A stretch of 60,170 nucleotides of DNA, taken from positions 1 to 60,170 of the forward strand of contig JAHHDR010000040.1 in NCBI GenBank assembly GCA_019739215.1, read 5' to 3'. Shown here piece by piece: positions 1 through 11,928 of the stretch. The position numbers and the translations under genes are program-made. The notes beneath the pieces were generated by a model. The model was not told where the DNA came from. It did not search any database and saw only the letters and a program-made list of their open reading frames with translations. Position 1 is the stretch's first letter, and each line of letters begins with the position of its first letter. The stretch comes from Rhizobium sp. (lineage in GTDB: Bacteria > Pseudomonadota > Alphaproteobacteria > Rhizobiales > Rhizobiaceae).

Positions 1-263
1 GAGAAAAAATCAGGTTTGTGAAGTTTTTTTGAAACCTCGCGATTTGCAGGCTTTCGGCGCTGGAAAATGAGCCTGAAGGCCGGCCTTCTATAGAGAGAGG
101 TGCCGGATTGCTGTCTTTCTGCTCCAAGTTTCCATATTTTCTCCCCGAAGGCCGCGCATTGCATCCCTGCGATATGATGCATGGGACGCCGATTTGACTT
201 GGCGCTGCGATTGTTGCACTCATCTGAGCGGCCGGAAGGCCTCGTGGGAGACATCCGCCTTAT
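1..263. other. Leading region upstream of the M23 peptidase gene
   Basis: No convincing coding frame is seen. The stretch begins AT-richer than its surroundings and becomes GC-rich toward the gene at 264. A GGGAG sequence at 246-250 is a plausible ribosome binding site for that gene. No confident promoter could be picked by eye. The window may begin inside an intergenic region or at a contig end. Confidence 0.4.
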
Positions 264-2210
264 ATGACCGATGAGAAGATCATACGCTCGATCGGCACCG
301 AGATGCCGATCCTCGCCGAGGGGCGGCGTACGCCCGATCGGCGCGAAGTATCGTTGCGCTGGCTCTCCGGGACCTTCCTTACTGGCCTGACTGCGTCCAT
401 CCTGATGGGTGTCGCACTCTTTGCGGCCGTCGAAGGTCGTCAGATCCTTACAACGCCGGCCGAGGCCTCCGTCGTCACCCGCCAGGATGCCGACGACCGC
501 GTCGGTCCGTCCGCCGTGGTCAAGGGCAAGCGGCTGCTCTCTTCGGTGATCGCCGCGAAGCCGGCGGACAAGTCGATCATGGAAGTCCCGACCGTTGTCG
601 TCGAGGGCGAGAGCCAGGTGATCCGCAAGCGGCCATTCGCGCATGTGAAGATGGTGCTCGCGGCCAGCCACGCCACCGACCAGACCTATCCCCGCTTCGA
701 CCCGCTGAACATCGTATCGGCAGGAGAGCGCGATGTGGCGCCCGCGCCATCTCCTGTCTTCTATGGTTCGGATGTGGAATCGGAAGTCGCCTTGAAGACG
801 GATGCCTTCCCGATCGACCGCGCGCCATTTCCGCTTGCCCCTTCGATGTCGTTGGACGAGGTCGAGGAGAATGTCCGGACCAACGGCTCGGTGCTCACCG
901 AGGGCACCGCGCAGGTTGCCACGCTCTACTATGTCGATCCGCAGCGGTTTTCCGCCGATAGCGATGCGCTCGACCTGCTGTCGCGGGTGACGGCCCGCGT
1001 GGTCGAGGAAAATTCCAGCGTTGCGATGCCCAGCTCGATTACGCCGGCCACGCCGGAATATGCCGATGACATCCTGCCCGTCCGCAAGGCGGCCAAGGTC
1101 AGCGCCGTGATGCTCGCCAGCGGCTATGCCCAGGCCGACGCCAAGGCGATCGAGACCTATGTCGCCGCGGCGCTCGGCCGGGATACGCTGGCGGAAGGCG
1201 ACGTGTTGCGGCTCGGGATCATCCAGCAGGGCGAGAAGGCCCGCATTGTCCGGGCGAGCCTCTACTCGGGCAATGCCCACCTGCTGACGGCAGCGGTCAA
1301 TGACAAGGGTGTGCTGATCGAGGGCAGCGAGCCGCCGCAACTGTCGGCAGTCGCAACCGCCTTCGAGGATGATGGCGTTCAGATCGCCGACACCGGCGAC
1401 CTGCCGCGGGTCTATGACGGCATCTACCGGGCGTCGTTGTCCTACGGGCTGAGCAAGGAAATGACCGGCCGCCTGGTCCGGATGCTGGCGCCGTCCGTCG
1501 ACTTCCAGGCGAGACTGCGGGCGACCGACTCGCTCGAGGTTTTCTACTCGCTCGAGGATGCGGACGGCGAGGCGACGGAAGATTCGGAACTGCTCTATGT
1601 GCGGGCCAAGTTCGGTGACACCGAGACCCGGCTCTATCGCTTCCAGAACCCCGAAGACCTGTCGGTCGACTATTTCGATCCCGAGGGCAAGAACCCGAAG
1701 CGCTTCCTGATCCGTAACCCCCTCCCCGGCGGGGCCTTCCGCTCCGGGTTCGGCATGCGGCGCCATCCGATCCTCGGCTACATGCGGATGCATACCGGCG
1801 TCGACTGGTCGGCGCCGCGCGGCACGCCGATCATTTCGGCCGGCGACGGGGTGGTGGTCAAGGCCGGCTGGGACAAGGGCGGCTACGGCAACCAGACGCT
1901 GGTGCAGCATCCGAACGGCTATGTGACGTCCTACAACCACCAGAGCGCCATCGCCAAGGGCGTCAAGGAAGGCGCCAGGGTGCGGCAGGGACAGGTTATC
2001 GGCTGGGTCGGCAGCACCGGACAGTCGACGGGGCCGCACCTGCATTACGAGGTGATCGTCAACGGCAACAAGGTCGATCCGCAGCGCATACGCCTGCCGG
2101 CCGGCAAGACGCTCAAGGGCGATCTGCTCGCCCGCTTCGAGGATGAGCGCAAGCGCATCGATGCGCTGCTCGGCAATGGCGAAACCAAGCAGGTCGCCGA
2201 GACCCAATAG
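264..2210 (+). CDS. M23 family peptidoglycan endopeptidase, membrane-anchored
   Basis: 648 residues. An N-terminal cytoplasmic stretch is followed by one transmembrane segment at about residues 36-57 (FLTGLTASILMGVALFAAV), then a long periplasmic region and a C-terminal LytM/M23 domain at about 480-600. The zinc site is intact: HTGVD (H510, D514) and HLH (H592, H594). M23 enzymes cut peptide cross-links in murein, and this architecture fits a cell-wall remodelling endopeptidase anchored in the inner membrane. The ATG at 264 has GGGAG 13 bases upstream. It stands alone, convergent with clpB. The central part resembles the extended regions of other alphaproteobacterial M23 proteins; its exact role is not deducible. 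Confidence 0.9.
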   Translation: MTDEKIIRSIGTEMPILAEGRRTPDRREVSLRWLSGTFLTGLTASILMGVALFAAVEGRQILTTPAEASVVTRQDADDRVGPSAVVKGKRLLSSVIAAKPADKSIMEVPTVVVEGESQVIRKRPFAHVKMVLAASHATDQTYPRFDPLNIVSAGERDVAPAPSPVFYGSDVESEVALKTDAFPIDRAPFPLAPSMSLDEVEENVRTNGSVLTEGTAQVATLYYVDPQRFSADSDALDLLSRVTARVVEENSSVAMPSSITPATPEYADDILPVRKAAKVSAVMLASGYAQADAKAIETYVAAALGRDTLAEGDVLRLGIIQQGEKARIVRASLYSGNAHLLTAAVNDKGVLIEGSEPPQLSAVATAFEDDGVQIADTGDLPRVYDGIYRASLSYGLSKEMTGRLVRMLAPSVDFQARLRATDSLEVFYSLEDADGEATEDSELLYVRAKFGDTETRLYRFQNPEDLSVDYFDPEGKNPKRFLIRNPLPGGAFRSGFGMRRHPILGYMRMHTGVDWSAPRGTPIISAGDGVVVKAGWDKGGYGNQTLVQHPNGYVTSYNHQSAIAKGVKEGARVRQGQVIGWVGSTGQSTGPHLHYEVIVNGNKVDPQRIRLPAGKTLKGDLLARFEDERKRIDALLGNGETKQVAETQ

Positions 2211-2304
2211 TTCGGCAGCCATCGCAGCAGGTGCAATTCACTCACGCAGAACGGCGAAGGCCGGCGGCATTGCTGCCGCCGGCCCAGATTGACAGTTTGT
2301 GCGG

Positions 2305-4914
<2,610 letters not shown>

Positions 4915-5134
4915 AATGTCTCTCCATTTCCCGCTCCGCCCATCGAGGCACGGCAGCGTCGGTCAAGATCGGCCCCCCGGAGGCTGGCCGGCCGGGATAA
5001 AGTGATTTCCCGTCTGAGCGGAATATGGGAAACGGGGGTGGCGAAATAAAGAGGACTCGGAGGGAGAATTTGAGGGCGTTTCCAGAGGGTTGAGAATTGT
5101 CAAATCGGGGGGCGGAAAGTGCGGGCTCGTGGGA

Positions 5135-5356
5135 TAACCCCTCACCAACTTCGGCCAAGCGATCGGCTATGCCTCTCGCGGCCTTCGTATCCTCTCCCAC
5201 AAGGGGAGAGGTAAAGACGCCGCGCCGGCTTGCCACACGCTCGACGTGGCGGAAGGGCGACAGGCCGCCGCGAGTCTACCTCTCCCCTTGTGGGAGAGGA
5301 TAGCAGGCCCGCATAAGACCGAAGGTCGAAGGCTTGGGCGCGCTTGGTGAGGGGTA
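5135..5356. repeat. RIME-like nested palindromic intergenic element
   Basis: Two nested inverted repeats are visible. The outer pair is taacccctcaccaa at 5135-5148 and ttggtgaggggta at 5344-5356. The inner pair is about 24 bases, cctctcccacaaggggagag near 5190 and its reverse complement near 5279-5302. The centre (about 5215-5275) is GC-rich. Rhizobial intergenic palindromes of the RIME type share such 'ctctcccc...ggggagag' ends. A related element lies at 22514-22652. A 242-residue reading frame that runs through it on the minus strand is not believed to be a gene. Confidence 0.6.
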
Positions 5357-5963
5357 ATTCCAGCGCTCCACATTTCCACACGCCTCCCCGATCACGCGAG
5401 CGCATCCGCCCCGTGGCCTGGCCATGCACTGCTCCCGATCTCTCCGTTTCCACGGATGATCGGCCGGGGCACGGATGCGTGCCACAGCAACAATGGCTGC
5501 CTCGCGGCAGCCGGTAAGACACGCTTCCGCGCCCCGTTCGGTGGTTTTTCCCGCACAACTCCGGTCCTTCTGCTTCATCGAATGCCTCGGGCACGCGGAT
5601 GCCTTTCCAGCCTCCGCGCCCGCGATGCTGAGCCCGCCAGCCGTTTTCCGCATGTCGAGCCTGCGGGACCATCACCTCCCGCCTGGCATTCGATGTGCTC
5701 CTATGCCTCACAGACACGCCGGCACCTTTTTCAGCGCCGAGGAGGACCATTTTCTGCACGGGCCCAGGCGTGGAGCTTTGCGTCGTCTCCCCATGCCCGG
5801 CACCGGTCCCGTCTCGACGCATCGCCATGCGTTGTAGCCGATGCGGGACGCGTTGATTCTCCCACAGCATTAGAGGGCGGGGAAATCACCGATCAAATCA
5901 TTGAACTTGCTCAAGAAAGAGCGTGCGCTTTCCTAATTGACCGAACTGGCCAGCGGGACGCTG
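5357..5963. other. Long gap with no recognised gene
   Basis: About 600 bases between the palindromic element and the sulfotransferase-like gene. GC-rich, with overlapping open frames on both strands that look like no family I know (Cys, Arg and His rich, no credible ribosome binding sites). Local hairpin potential is visible, for example ggctgcctcgcggcagcc near 5493-5510. From about 5880 the base composition turns AT-richer, consistent with an ordinary intergenic end. It could be a structured RNA, a decayed mobile element, or a conserved rhizobial repeat; nothing in the sequence decides. Confidence 0.35.
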
Positions 5964-6980
5964 TCACGCCAGCAAGTCACTCCAGTCAGCAACATCGGAG
6001 AAATCGGCAAAGGCCGCGCGCACGCGCTCGCGGTTGCGGCCGGTGATCGCCTGGCCCCGGCCGGCGACGCCCTTGTTGAAGTGGACATGCTCCATCCTGC
6101 CGCCCTCGCCGAGCGCAGCGGCAACGCGGACTGCCTCGTCGTCGGTCCTGGCGAAGGCTTCGGTGACGCGGCCCGACAGGGCGCGGGTGCCACCTGATAT
6201 CTCGTCTTCATAGGAGATCCAGAACGGCTTGATCAATCCCTGGCTCTCGGCCAGCGTCCAGGAGACGTAGTAATTGAGATAGAAATCGAGGTTGCGATCG
6301 AGCAGGCGCGCGATGCGGTCGTCGAAATCGAGCGACGCATAATTTGCCGGCACGCCGAAGCGGAAGAAGGTTTCGCCCTTGGCATTCTCGGCGAGGTTCT
6401 TGCGGGTGAAGTCGTCGAGGCTGACGAGCATGTCGAATATGTTGCGGCGGATCAGCAGAACGTCGAGCCGGTAGAGTGTGGCCTGGCTGGCCAGATAGGG
6501 CGAGCCCAGCATGTGGTGGTGGGCAATGAAGCCATCGGCGCGGCAGCAGGCCGAGATCAGCGCAAGCTCGTCGATCTCGTGCGCCCGGGTCGCGGCCCCG
6601 AGATTGGCATAGTCGTACGCGCGAGCCAGCAGCATGATCAGGCTGACGCGCGGCAGCCCGAAGGCGGTGGACAGCGACTTGGTGATGAAGGTGGAGCCGC
6701 TCTTCATCGGCGCCGCCACCATCATCCGGCGCGTGCTGCCATGGGCCGCCGCCGCGCGGGCCTGCGAGACGATGTAGAGCCATTGCGTAACATTGAGCGG
6801 CTGGGTGCCCGGCTGCGCGTTCGGCACGAAGAACGGATTGATCTCGGTGCCGTGGATCGTGCAGATGTTCTTGAGCCGCGGGTCGGCCAGCCGCTGGACG
6901 GCATCACCCACCTTGCGGAAATCGGCGAGCGTGCCGGCGCGCGTTAGATGCTCGATGACGTCGTCTGCAGTGCTGATCAT
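5964..6980 (-). CDS. Sulfotransferase-like protein
   Basis: 338 residues. The segment PMKSGSTFITKSL at about residues 95-107 matches the 5'-phosphosulfate-binding loop of PAPS-dependent sulfotransferases, and a later region with IRRNIFDMLVSLDD resembles the 3'-phosphate-binding strand and helix (R-x-P/N-x-D-x-x-x-S pattern). The family moves sulfate from PAPS to carbohydrates, lipids or peptides; the acceptor here is unknown. The start at 6980 (MISTADDVIEHL) was chosen over an upstream continuation that reads like non-coding Arg/Pro-rich sequence. It lies downstream of the dacF-cobW pair on the same strand, 79 bases after cobW. Confidence 0.6.
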   Translation of the reverse strand: MISTADDVIEHLTRAGTLADFRKVGDAVQRLADPRLKNICTIHGTEINPFFVPNAQPGTQPLNVTQWLYIVSQARAAAAHGSTRRMMVAAPMKSGSTFITKSLSTAFGLPRVSLIMLLARAYDYANLGAATRAHEIDELALISACCRADGFIAHHHMLGSPYLASQATLYRLDVLLIRRNIFDMLVSLDDFTRKNLAENAKGETFFRFGVPANYASLDFDDRIARLLDRNLDFYLNYYVSWTLAESQGLIKPFWISYEDEISGGTRALSGRVTEAFARTDDEAVRVAAALGEGGRMEHVHFNKGVAGRGQAITGRNRERVRAAFADFSDVADWSDLLA

Positions 6981-7059
6981 GGCAAGCCCATCCCGTTCAG
7001 CGGGCAAGGCTAGTGGCAGCGGCTTGTCCGGAGCTTGGCCCGGAACCGCGCCCTTGCGG

Positions 7060-8166
7060 TCAGAACCGCATGCCGGGGATGGCGAGCGGGTTGTCCTCCA
7101 GCGCCTGGCGGTCGGCCTGGTCGACGCGGGGCGTGCCGGTGAAGGCATCGAACAGGTTCCGGACGAATTCGGCGGGCAGGTCACGCGTGATCAGCACCAT
7201 GCGGGTGCGGCGATCTGTCGGGTCCGGCCAGGCAGCCAGGCGTTCGGGCTGGTGGAAGACCGCCTGCACGCCATGCAGCACCAGCGGCCGGTCGGGATCG
7301 TCGGCAAGCTGGACGACGGCCTTCATGCGCAGGAGCTTCTCGGCATGGGCCGAGCGCAGGAGATCGACGAACATGCCGATCGCCGCCGGCTCGATCGGCC
7401 GGTCGTGGATGATGGAGAAGGAGCGGATCGACTCGTCGTGATTGTGGTGGTGGTGATCGTGGCCGTGATCATGATGGTGGTGATCATGGTCCGCCTCGTC
7501 ATGCAGCCAGCGCGAGACGTCGGCGATCTTGGTGGCGGGATCGTAGAGGCCGCAGCACAGCATGGCGTAACGCGCCGCTTCGGGCGTGTCGCCGTCGACG
7601 AGCGAAGCGAAAGGGTTGAGCGCCCTGAGGCGGGCCGCGAGCGGTTCGAGCGCCGCGGGATCGGCAAGCGTCTTCTTGGTCAGGACCAGCCGATCGGCCA
7701 TGGCGACCTGGCGGCGCGCCTCCCGGTGGTTGTCGAGCGTCGACAGGCCATTGACCGCATCGACCAGCGTGATGACGCCATCGACGGCGTAGTCGCGGGC
7801 AATCTCGGTCGCGCCGATGATCGACTGGATCACCGGTGCGGGATCGGCAAGCCCCGTCGTCTCGATGACGACGCGACGGAGCGCCTTGATGCGGCCGGAG
7901 GACAGGCCCTCGCGCAGCGAGACCAGCGTGTCCGTCAATTCGCCGCGCACCGTGCAGCACAGGCAGCCGTTGGAGAGCTCGACCATCGCGTCACCCGAGG
8001 ACTCAACGAGCAGATGATCGATGCCAACCTCGCCGAACTCGTTGATGATCACGGCGGTGTCGCGCATGTCGGGATCGCGGAGCAGGCGGTTGAGCAGCGT
8101 GGACTTGCCCGCGCCAAGAAAGCCGGTGAGGATGCTCACCGGGATGCGTTCGGCTGGCTGCGCCAT
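7060..8166 (-). CDS. CobW/COG0523 family G3E GTPase, probable metallochaperone
   Basis: 368 residues. The N-terminal GTPase domain has Walker A GFLGAGKST, the metal-binding CLCC motif near residue 70 and the later NKxD-type region as LTKK. A histidine run at about 225-247 (HDHHHHDHGHDHHHHNHD) precedes the C-terminal CobW_C domain. COG0523 proteins insert or ferry zinc, cobalt or other metals using GTP hydrolysis; the His loop favours zinc or cobalt. The gene starts 13 bases after the D,D-carboxypeptidase gene on the same strand, so they are probably co-transcribed. No Zur box was identified by eye. Confidence 0.85.
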   Translation of the reverse strand: MAQPAERIPVSILTGFLGAGKSTLLNRLLRDPDMRDTAVIINEFGEVGIDHLLVESSGDAMVELSNGCLCCTVRGELTDTLVSLREGLSSGRIKALRRVVIETTGLADPAPVIQSIIGATEIARDYAVDGVITLVDAVNGLSTLDNHREARRQVAMADRLVLTKKTLADPAALEPLAARLRALNPFASLVDGDTPEAARYAMLCCGLYDPATKIADVSRWLHDEADHDHHHHDHGHDHHHHNHDESIRSFSIIHDRPIEPAAIGMFVDLLRSAHAEKLLRMKAVVQLADDPDRPLVLHGVQAVFHQPERLAAWPDPTDRRTRMVLITRDLPAEFVRNLFDAFTGTPRVDQADRQALEDNPLAIPGMRF

Positions 8167-8179
8167 CAGTTTACAGCCA

Positions 8180-9316
8180 TCAGTTCACGGGCCGGGGCTC
8201 GGGAATGGGGATGAACGTGACCTTGCGGCCGTAGATCACCAGCGGAGAAGCGTCCGCGACTTCCTCGAGTTCGGCCTCGGGCGTGCCCTTGCCGGCCGGG
8301 ATGACCGTGATCCTGGCGAACTCCAGCGGGCGGGTGATCTCGTGCACATAGGGCGAGGTCTTCTTGTCGCCGACTTCGTCGGCGGATTCCGAGCGGACCT
8401 TCTTGCCCTTCTTCTTCGAGCAGATGATTTCCGACTGGTCGGCCACCTGGTCGCGGGTCGCGCCATAGGGCTTGAGCCTGTAGACGGTGGGGTCGCTGAA
8501 GCCCGCCCCGTCGGTGAGGCCCTTCTGCAGCAGATCGGCGGACTGCACGGTACGGCCCGCAAGACTGTCCGAACCGAGCACGACCGAAATGACCGAGCGG
8601 CCGTTGCGGGTCGCGGTCGAGACCTGGTTGTAGCCCGAGGCGCAAATATAGCCCGTCTTCATGCCGTCGGCGCCGTCGAAGCGGGCGATCAGCTTGTTGT
8701 AATTGCCGAACTTTCGCTTGCCGATCATCACGCCCTCGAGCGAGAAATAGCCCGAATATTGCGGGAAATCACGCTTCAGCGCGAGCGTCAGGACCGCGAG
8801 ATCACGCGCGGTCGTGTACTGGCCCGGACCGGGCAGGCCGTGGGGATTGACGAAGTTGGTCGAATTCATGCCAAGCCTGCGGGCCTCGGCATTCATCATC
8901 GCCACGAAGTTTTCCTTGCTGCCGCCGATATTGTCGGCGATCGCGAAGGCGACGTCATTTGCGGACTTGACGAGCAGCACCTTGATCGCATCGTCCAGCG
9001 TCAGCGCCTGGCCGGGCTTGAGCCCGATCTTCGAAGGCGGTTCGGCTGCGGCGCGCTTGGTCATGACGATCGGCGAGGCCATCGTCCACTTGCCGGCCTT
9101 GACCTGGCGGAAGGCGACATAGGCGGTCATCAGCTTGGTGAGCGACGCCGGATACCATTTCTGGAAGGCGTCCTCGTGCTCGATCACCTTGCCAGTCTTG
9201 ATGTCGATCAGCATGTGCGGACCCGCCATGCCTTCGGCGGCGATGCCCATGGAAAGTGCGACGCCAAGCGTTGCAACGGCAGCCCTGGTGGCGGCCCTGC
9301 GGAATACAGCCTTCAT
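8180..9316 (-). CDS. D-alanyl-D-alanine carboxypeptidase (S11 family)
   Basis: 378 residues with an N-terminal signal peptide (about residues 1-32). The three penicillin-binding motifs are in place: SLTK (S58, K61), SAN (S118-N120) and KTG (K220-G222). S11 enzymes remove the terminal D-Ala of periplasmic pentapeptides and so limit cross-linking. The C-terminal 90 residues are basic and do not show a clear amphipathic anchor. It is divergent from the M20 gene across 140 bases and leads the cobW gene by 13 bases. Confidence 0.9.
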   Translation of the reverse strand: MKAVFRRAATRAAVATLGVALSMGIAAEGMAGPHMLIDIKTGKVIEHEDAFQKWYPASLTKLMTAYVAFRQVKAGKWTMASPIVMTKRAAAEPPSKIGLKPGQALTLDDAIKVLLVKSANDVAFAIADNIGGSKENFVAMMNAEARRLGMNSTNFVNPHGLPGPGQYTTARDLAVLTLALKRDFPQYSGYFSLEGVMIGKRKFGNYNKLIARFDGADGMKTGYICASGYNQVSTATRNGRSVISVVLGSDSLAGRTVQSADLLQKGLTDGAGFSDPTVYRLKPYGATRDQVADQSEIICSKKKGKKVRSESADEVGDKKTSPYVHEITRPLEFARITVIPAGKGTPEAELEEVADASPLVIYGRKVTFIPIPEPRPVN

Positions 9317-9456
9317 CCTGTCCCTTACCTAAAGATGCAGTCGGGAAACTTTGACCCGGCCATATTTACCCTATATGGCAGAGAAATGGCAGATGCCTGA
9401 GAAAGTTTTTGCCGGGAAACCCGGTATTTGTCGATGTGAATGACAGGTGAACTCGA

Positions 9457-10629
9457 ATGCCCATCCTCAATCGCGTGAGCGAGATGCACGCTGAAATCAC
9501 CGCCTGGCGCCGTGAACTCCACCAGATGCCGGAACTGATGTTCGACGTGGTCAGGACCGCGGGATTCGTCGAGGCGAAACTCGCTGAATTCGGTGTCGAC
9601 GAGGTGGTCAAGGGCCTGGGCCGCACCGGCGTGGTCGGCATCATCAGGGGCCATCGCGGCGACGGTCCGACGATCGGCCTGCGCGCCGACATGGACGCGC
9701 TGCCGATCACCGAGAAGACCGGCAAGGCCTGGGCGTCGGGCACGGCCGGCAAGATGCATGCCTGCGGCCATGACGGCCACACCGCCATGCTGCTGGGTGC
9801 GGCGAAATACCTCGCCGAGACGCGCAACTTCGCCGGCTCGATCGCCGTGATCTTCCAGCCGGCCGAAGAGGGGGGCGGCGGCGGCCGCGAGATGGTCAAG
9901 GATGGGATGATGGAGAGATTCGCGATCTCCGAAGTCTATGGCATGCACAACCTGCCCGGCCTCGACATCGGCAAGTTTGCCAGCCGTCCGGGTCCGATCA
10001 TGGCCTCGACCGATGAATTCAGGGTGATCGTGAAGGGCCGCGGCGGCCATGCCGCCATGCCGCATCTGACGGTCGATCCGGTGATGATCGCGGCGCAGAT
10101 CATCACGTCGCTGCAGACCATCGCCTCGCGCAATGTCGATCCGCTGCAGTCCTCCGTGGTTTCGGTGACGATCCTGAAGGCGGGCGATGCGTCCAACGTC
10201 ATCCCCAATGAGGCGAGCTTTGCCGGCACGATCCGCACGCTGAACGACGCGATGCGCGAACTCTCCAAGACCAGGCTGAGGGAGATCTCCGAGGGCGTGG
10301 CCGCCGCGATGGGCGCCGAGGCGACGGTGTCGATCCATACCGGCTATCCGGTGACCAGCAATCACGGCGAGCAGACGGGCGTGGCGCTCCTGGCGGCCGG
10401 CGACGTGGCGGGGCTCGCCAATGTCGACCCCGACGTCAACCCGATGATGGGCGGCGAGGACTTTTCCTACATGCTGCATGCGCGGCCGGGCAATTTCATC
10501 TTCATCGGCAATGGCGACACGGCGGCACTGCACAATGCGGATTACGACTTCAACGACGACGTCATTCCGCACGGGGTGTCCTACTGGGTGCGACTCGCCG
10601 AGCAGCGCCTGGCCAGCCTCGCCGCCTGA
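9457..10629 (+). CDS. M20 family amidohydrolase (hippurate hydrolase-like)
   Basis: 390 residues, the normal length for M20D amidohydrolases. Metal-ligand motifs are visible: GLRADMDALP and HACGHDGH near residues 90-110, PAEEGGGGGREM, and a C-terminal GGEDFSYM. These enzymes hydrolyse N-acyl amino acids; the exact substrate cannot be read from sequence. The ATG at 9457 gives the full N-terminus (MPILNRVSEMHAEI). It is followed after 25 bases by the AGE epimerase gene, so the two may form an operon. Confidence 0.88.
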   Translation: MPILNRVSEMHAEITAWRRELHQMPELMFDVVRTAGFVEAKLAEFGVDEVVKGLGRTGVVGIIRGHRGDGPTIGLRADMDALPITEKTGKAWASGTAGKMHACGHDGHTAMLLGAAKYLAETRNFAGSIAVIFQPAEEGGGGGREMVKDGMMERFAISEVYGMHNLPGLDIGKFASRPGPIMASTDEFRVIVKGRGGHAAMPHLTVDPVMIAAQIITSLQTIASRNVDPLQSSVVSVTILKAGDASNVIPNEASFAGTIRTLNDAMRELSKTRLREISEGVAAAMGAEATVSIHTGYPVTSNHGEQTGVALLAAGDVAGLANVDPDVNPMMGGEDFSYMLHARPGNFIFIGNGDTAALHNADYDFNDDVIPHGVSYWVRLAEQRLASLAA

Positions 10630-10654
10630 CCAACATCAATACGGGGGAACGGAC

Positions 10655-11884
10655 GTGACCGCTCAAAGCTGGATCAACCTCGCCACGCATCGGGACTGGC
10701 TGACCGGGGAGGCCAACCGCCTGTTCGACTTCTTCCAGCACCGCTCGATCAATCCCAGGGGTGGATTTTACGAGTTCGACGACCAGGGCGATCCGCTCGG
10801 CGGCGACGACCCGGTGCGCGGCATCCATAGCGCGGCACGCATGGTGCATTGCATGGTGATCGGCCACCTGCTGGGCCGCCCTGGCTGCTCGCAGCTGATC
10901 GACCACGGCATGGACTGGCTGTGGAACCATCATCGAGACCGCAAGCACGGCGGCTATTTCTGGTCGATGGGCAATGACGGGCCGAAGGATGCGACCAAGC
11001 AGGGCTACGGCCATGCCTTCGCGCTGCTGGCGGCGTCGTCGGCCACGCTTGTCGGGCATCCAATCGCCGAGGAGATGCTGGCCGACGTCACCGAGATCCT
11101 GGAGACCAAGTTCTGGGAAGACGAGCACGGCGCCATATCAGAGGAATTCGAGCCAGACTGGACGCCGATCCCGGGCTATCGCGGCCAGAATTCCAACATG
11201 CATCTTACCGAGGCGCTGATGGCGGCGCATGAGGCGACGGGCGAGGACTTCTATCTCGAGAAGGCCGAACGGATCGCCGACCTGATCATCAACCGCCGTG
11301 CCCGCGAGACCGGCTTCCGCGTCGGCGAGCATTTTGACGACAACTGGACCCTGCTCAAGGACTATCGCGGCAACGAGATGTTCCGCCCGTCCGGCACCAC
11401 GCCCGGCCACGCGCTGGAATGGGCGCGGCTGATCCTGCAGCTTTACGCGCTGGGCGGCCGCGAGAAGACCTGGATGCCCGGCGCGGCGGAAGAGCTCTTC
11501 GCCCAGGCCATGGCGATCGGCTGGGACCACGACAGGGGCGGATTCTTCTACACGCTCGACTGGGACGACAGGCCGGCCAAGCGCTCCAAGCTATGGTGGC
11601 CGATGGCGGAAGCCGCCGGTGCCAGCGCCTTCCTGATTCAGCACGTGCCCTCGGATATGCACGAGAGCAGCTACCGGCTGGTCTGGGACACGATCGCGGC
11701 GCATTTCCTCGACCGGCGGAATGGCGGCTGGCACGAGGAACTGACCGAGGATCTCAAGCCTGCCCACACGATATTCGCCGGCAAGGGCGACATCTATCAC
11801 GCGCTGCAGGCCTGCCTGATCCCGCTCTATCCGGCGGAGGGCTCGATCACCAAGGGCATCATCGACAGCCAGGAAATACGCTGA
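10655..11884 (+). CDS. AGE family epimerase/isomerase
   Basis: 409 residues of the N-acylglucosamine 2-epimerase (AGE) (alpha/alpha)6-barrel family, which includes mannose isomerases and N-acyl-glucosamine 2-epimerases. Typical segments are visible: RGIHSAARMVHC, YGHAFALLA, FRPSGTTPGHALEWARL and KLWWPMAEA. The GTG start at 10655 was chosen because a strong GGGGGAA site lies 6-12 bases upstream; earlier in-frame codons overlap the M20 gene. The preceding M20 gene ends 25 bases away. Substrate (mannose, glucose or N-acyl sugar) is not resolved. Confidence 0.85.
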   Translation: MTAQSWINLATHRDWLTGEANRLFDFFQHRSINPRGGFYEFDDQGDPLGGDDPVRGIHSAARMVHCMVIGHLLGRPGCSQLIDHGMDWLWNHHRDRKHGGYFWSMGNDGPKDATKQGYGHAFALLAASSATLVGHPIAEEMLADVTEILETKFWEDEHGAISEEFEPDWTPIPGYRGQNSNMHLTEALMAAHEATGEDFYLEKAERIADLIINRRARETGFRVGEHFDDNWTLLKDYRGNEMFRPSGTTPGHALEWARLILQLYALGGREKTWMPGAAEELFAQAMAIGWDHDRGGFFYTLDWDDRPAKRSKLWWPMAEAAGASAFLIQHVPSDMHESSYRLVWDTIAAHFLDRRNGGWHEELTEDLKPAHTIFAGKGDIYHALQACLIPLYPAEGSITKGIIDSQEIR

Positions 11885-11928
11885 GGGTTTGGATTCTCCC
11901 GCAACAGGCGTGGCGGGGATGAAGCCAG

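Noticed and set aside
4920..5090. RpoH heat-shock promoter for clpB
   Set aside because: A CTTGAC is present near 4960 on the minus strand, but no convincing -10 box at the right spacing was found by eye.
5142..5870. Minus-strand frame of 242 codons across the palindromic element
   Set aside because: It reads through an inverted-repeat element, lacks a ribosome binding site and has no recognisable motif, so it was not called as a gene.
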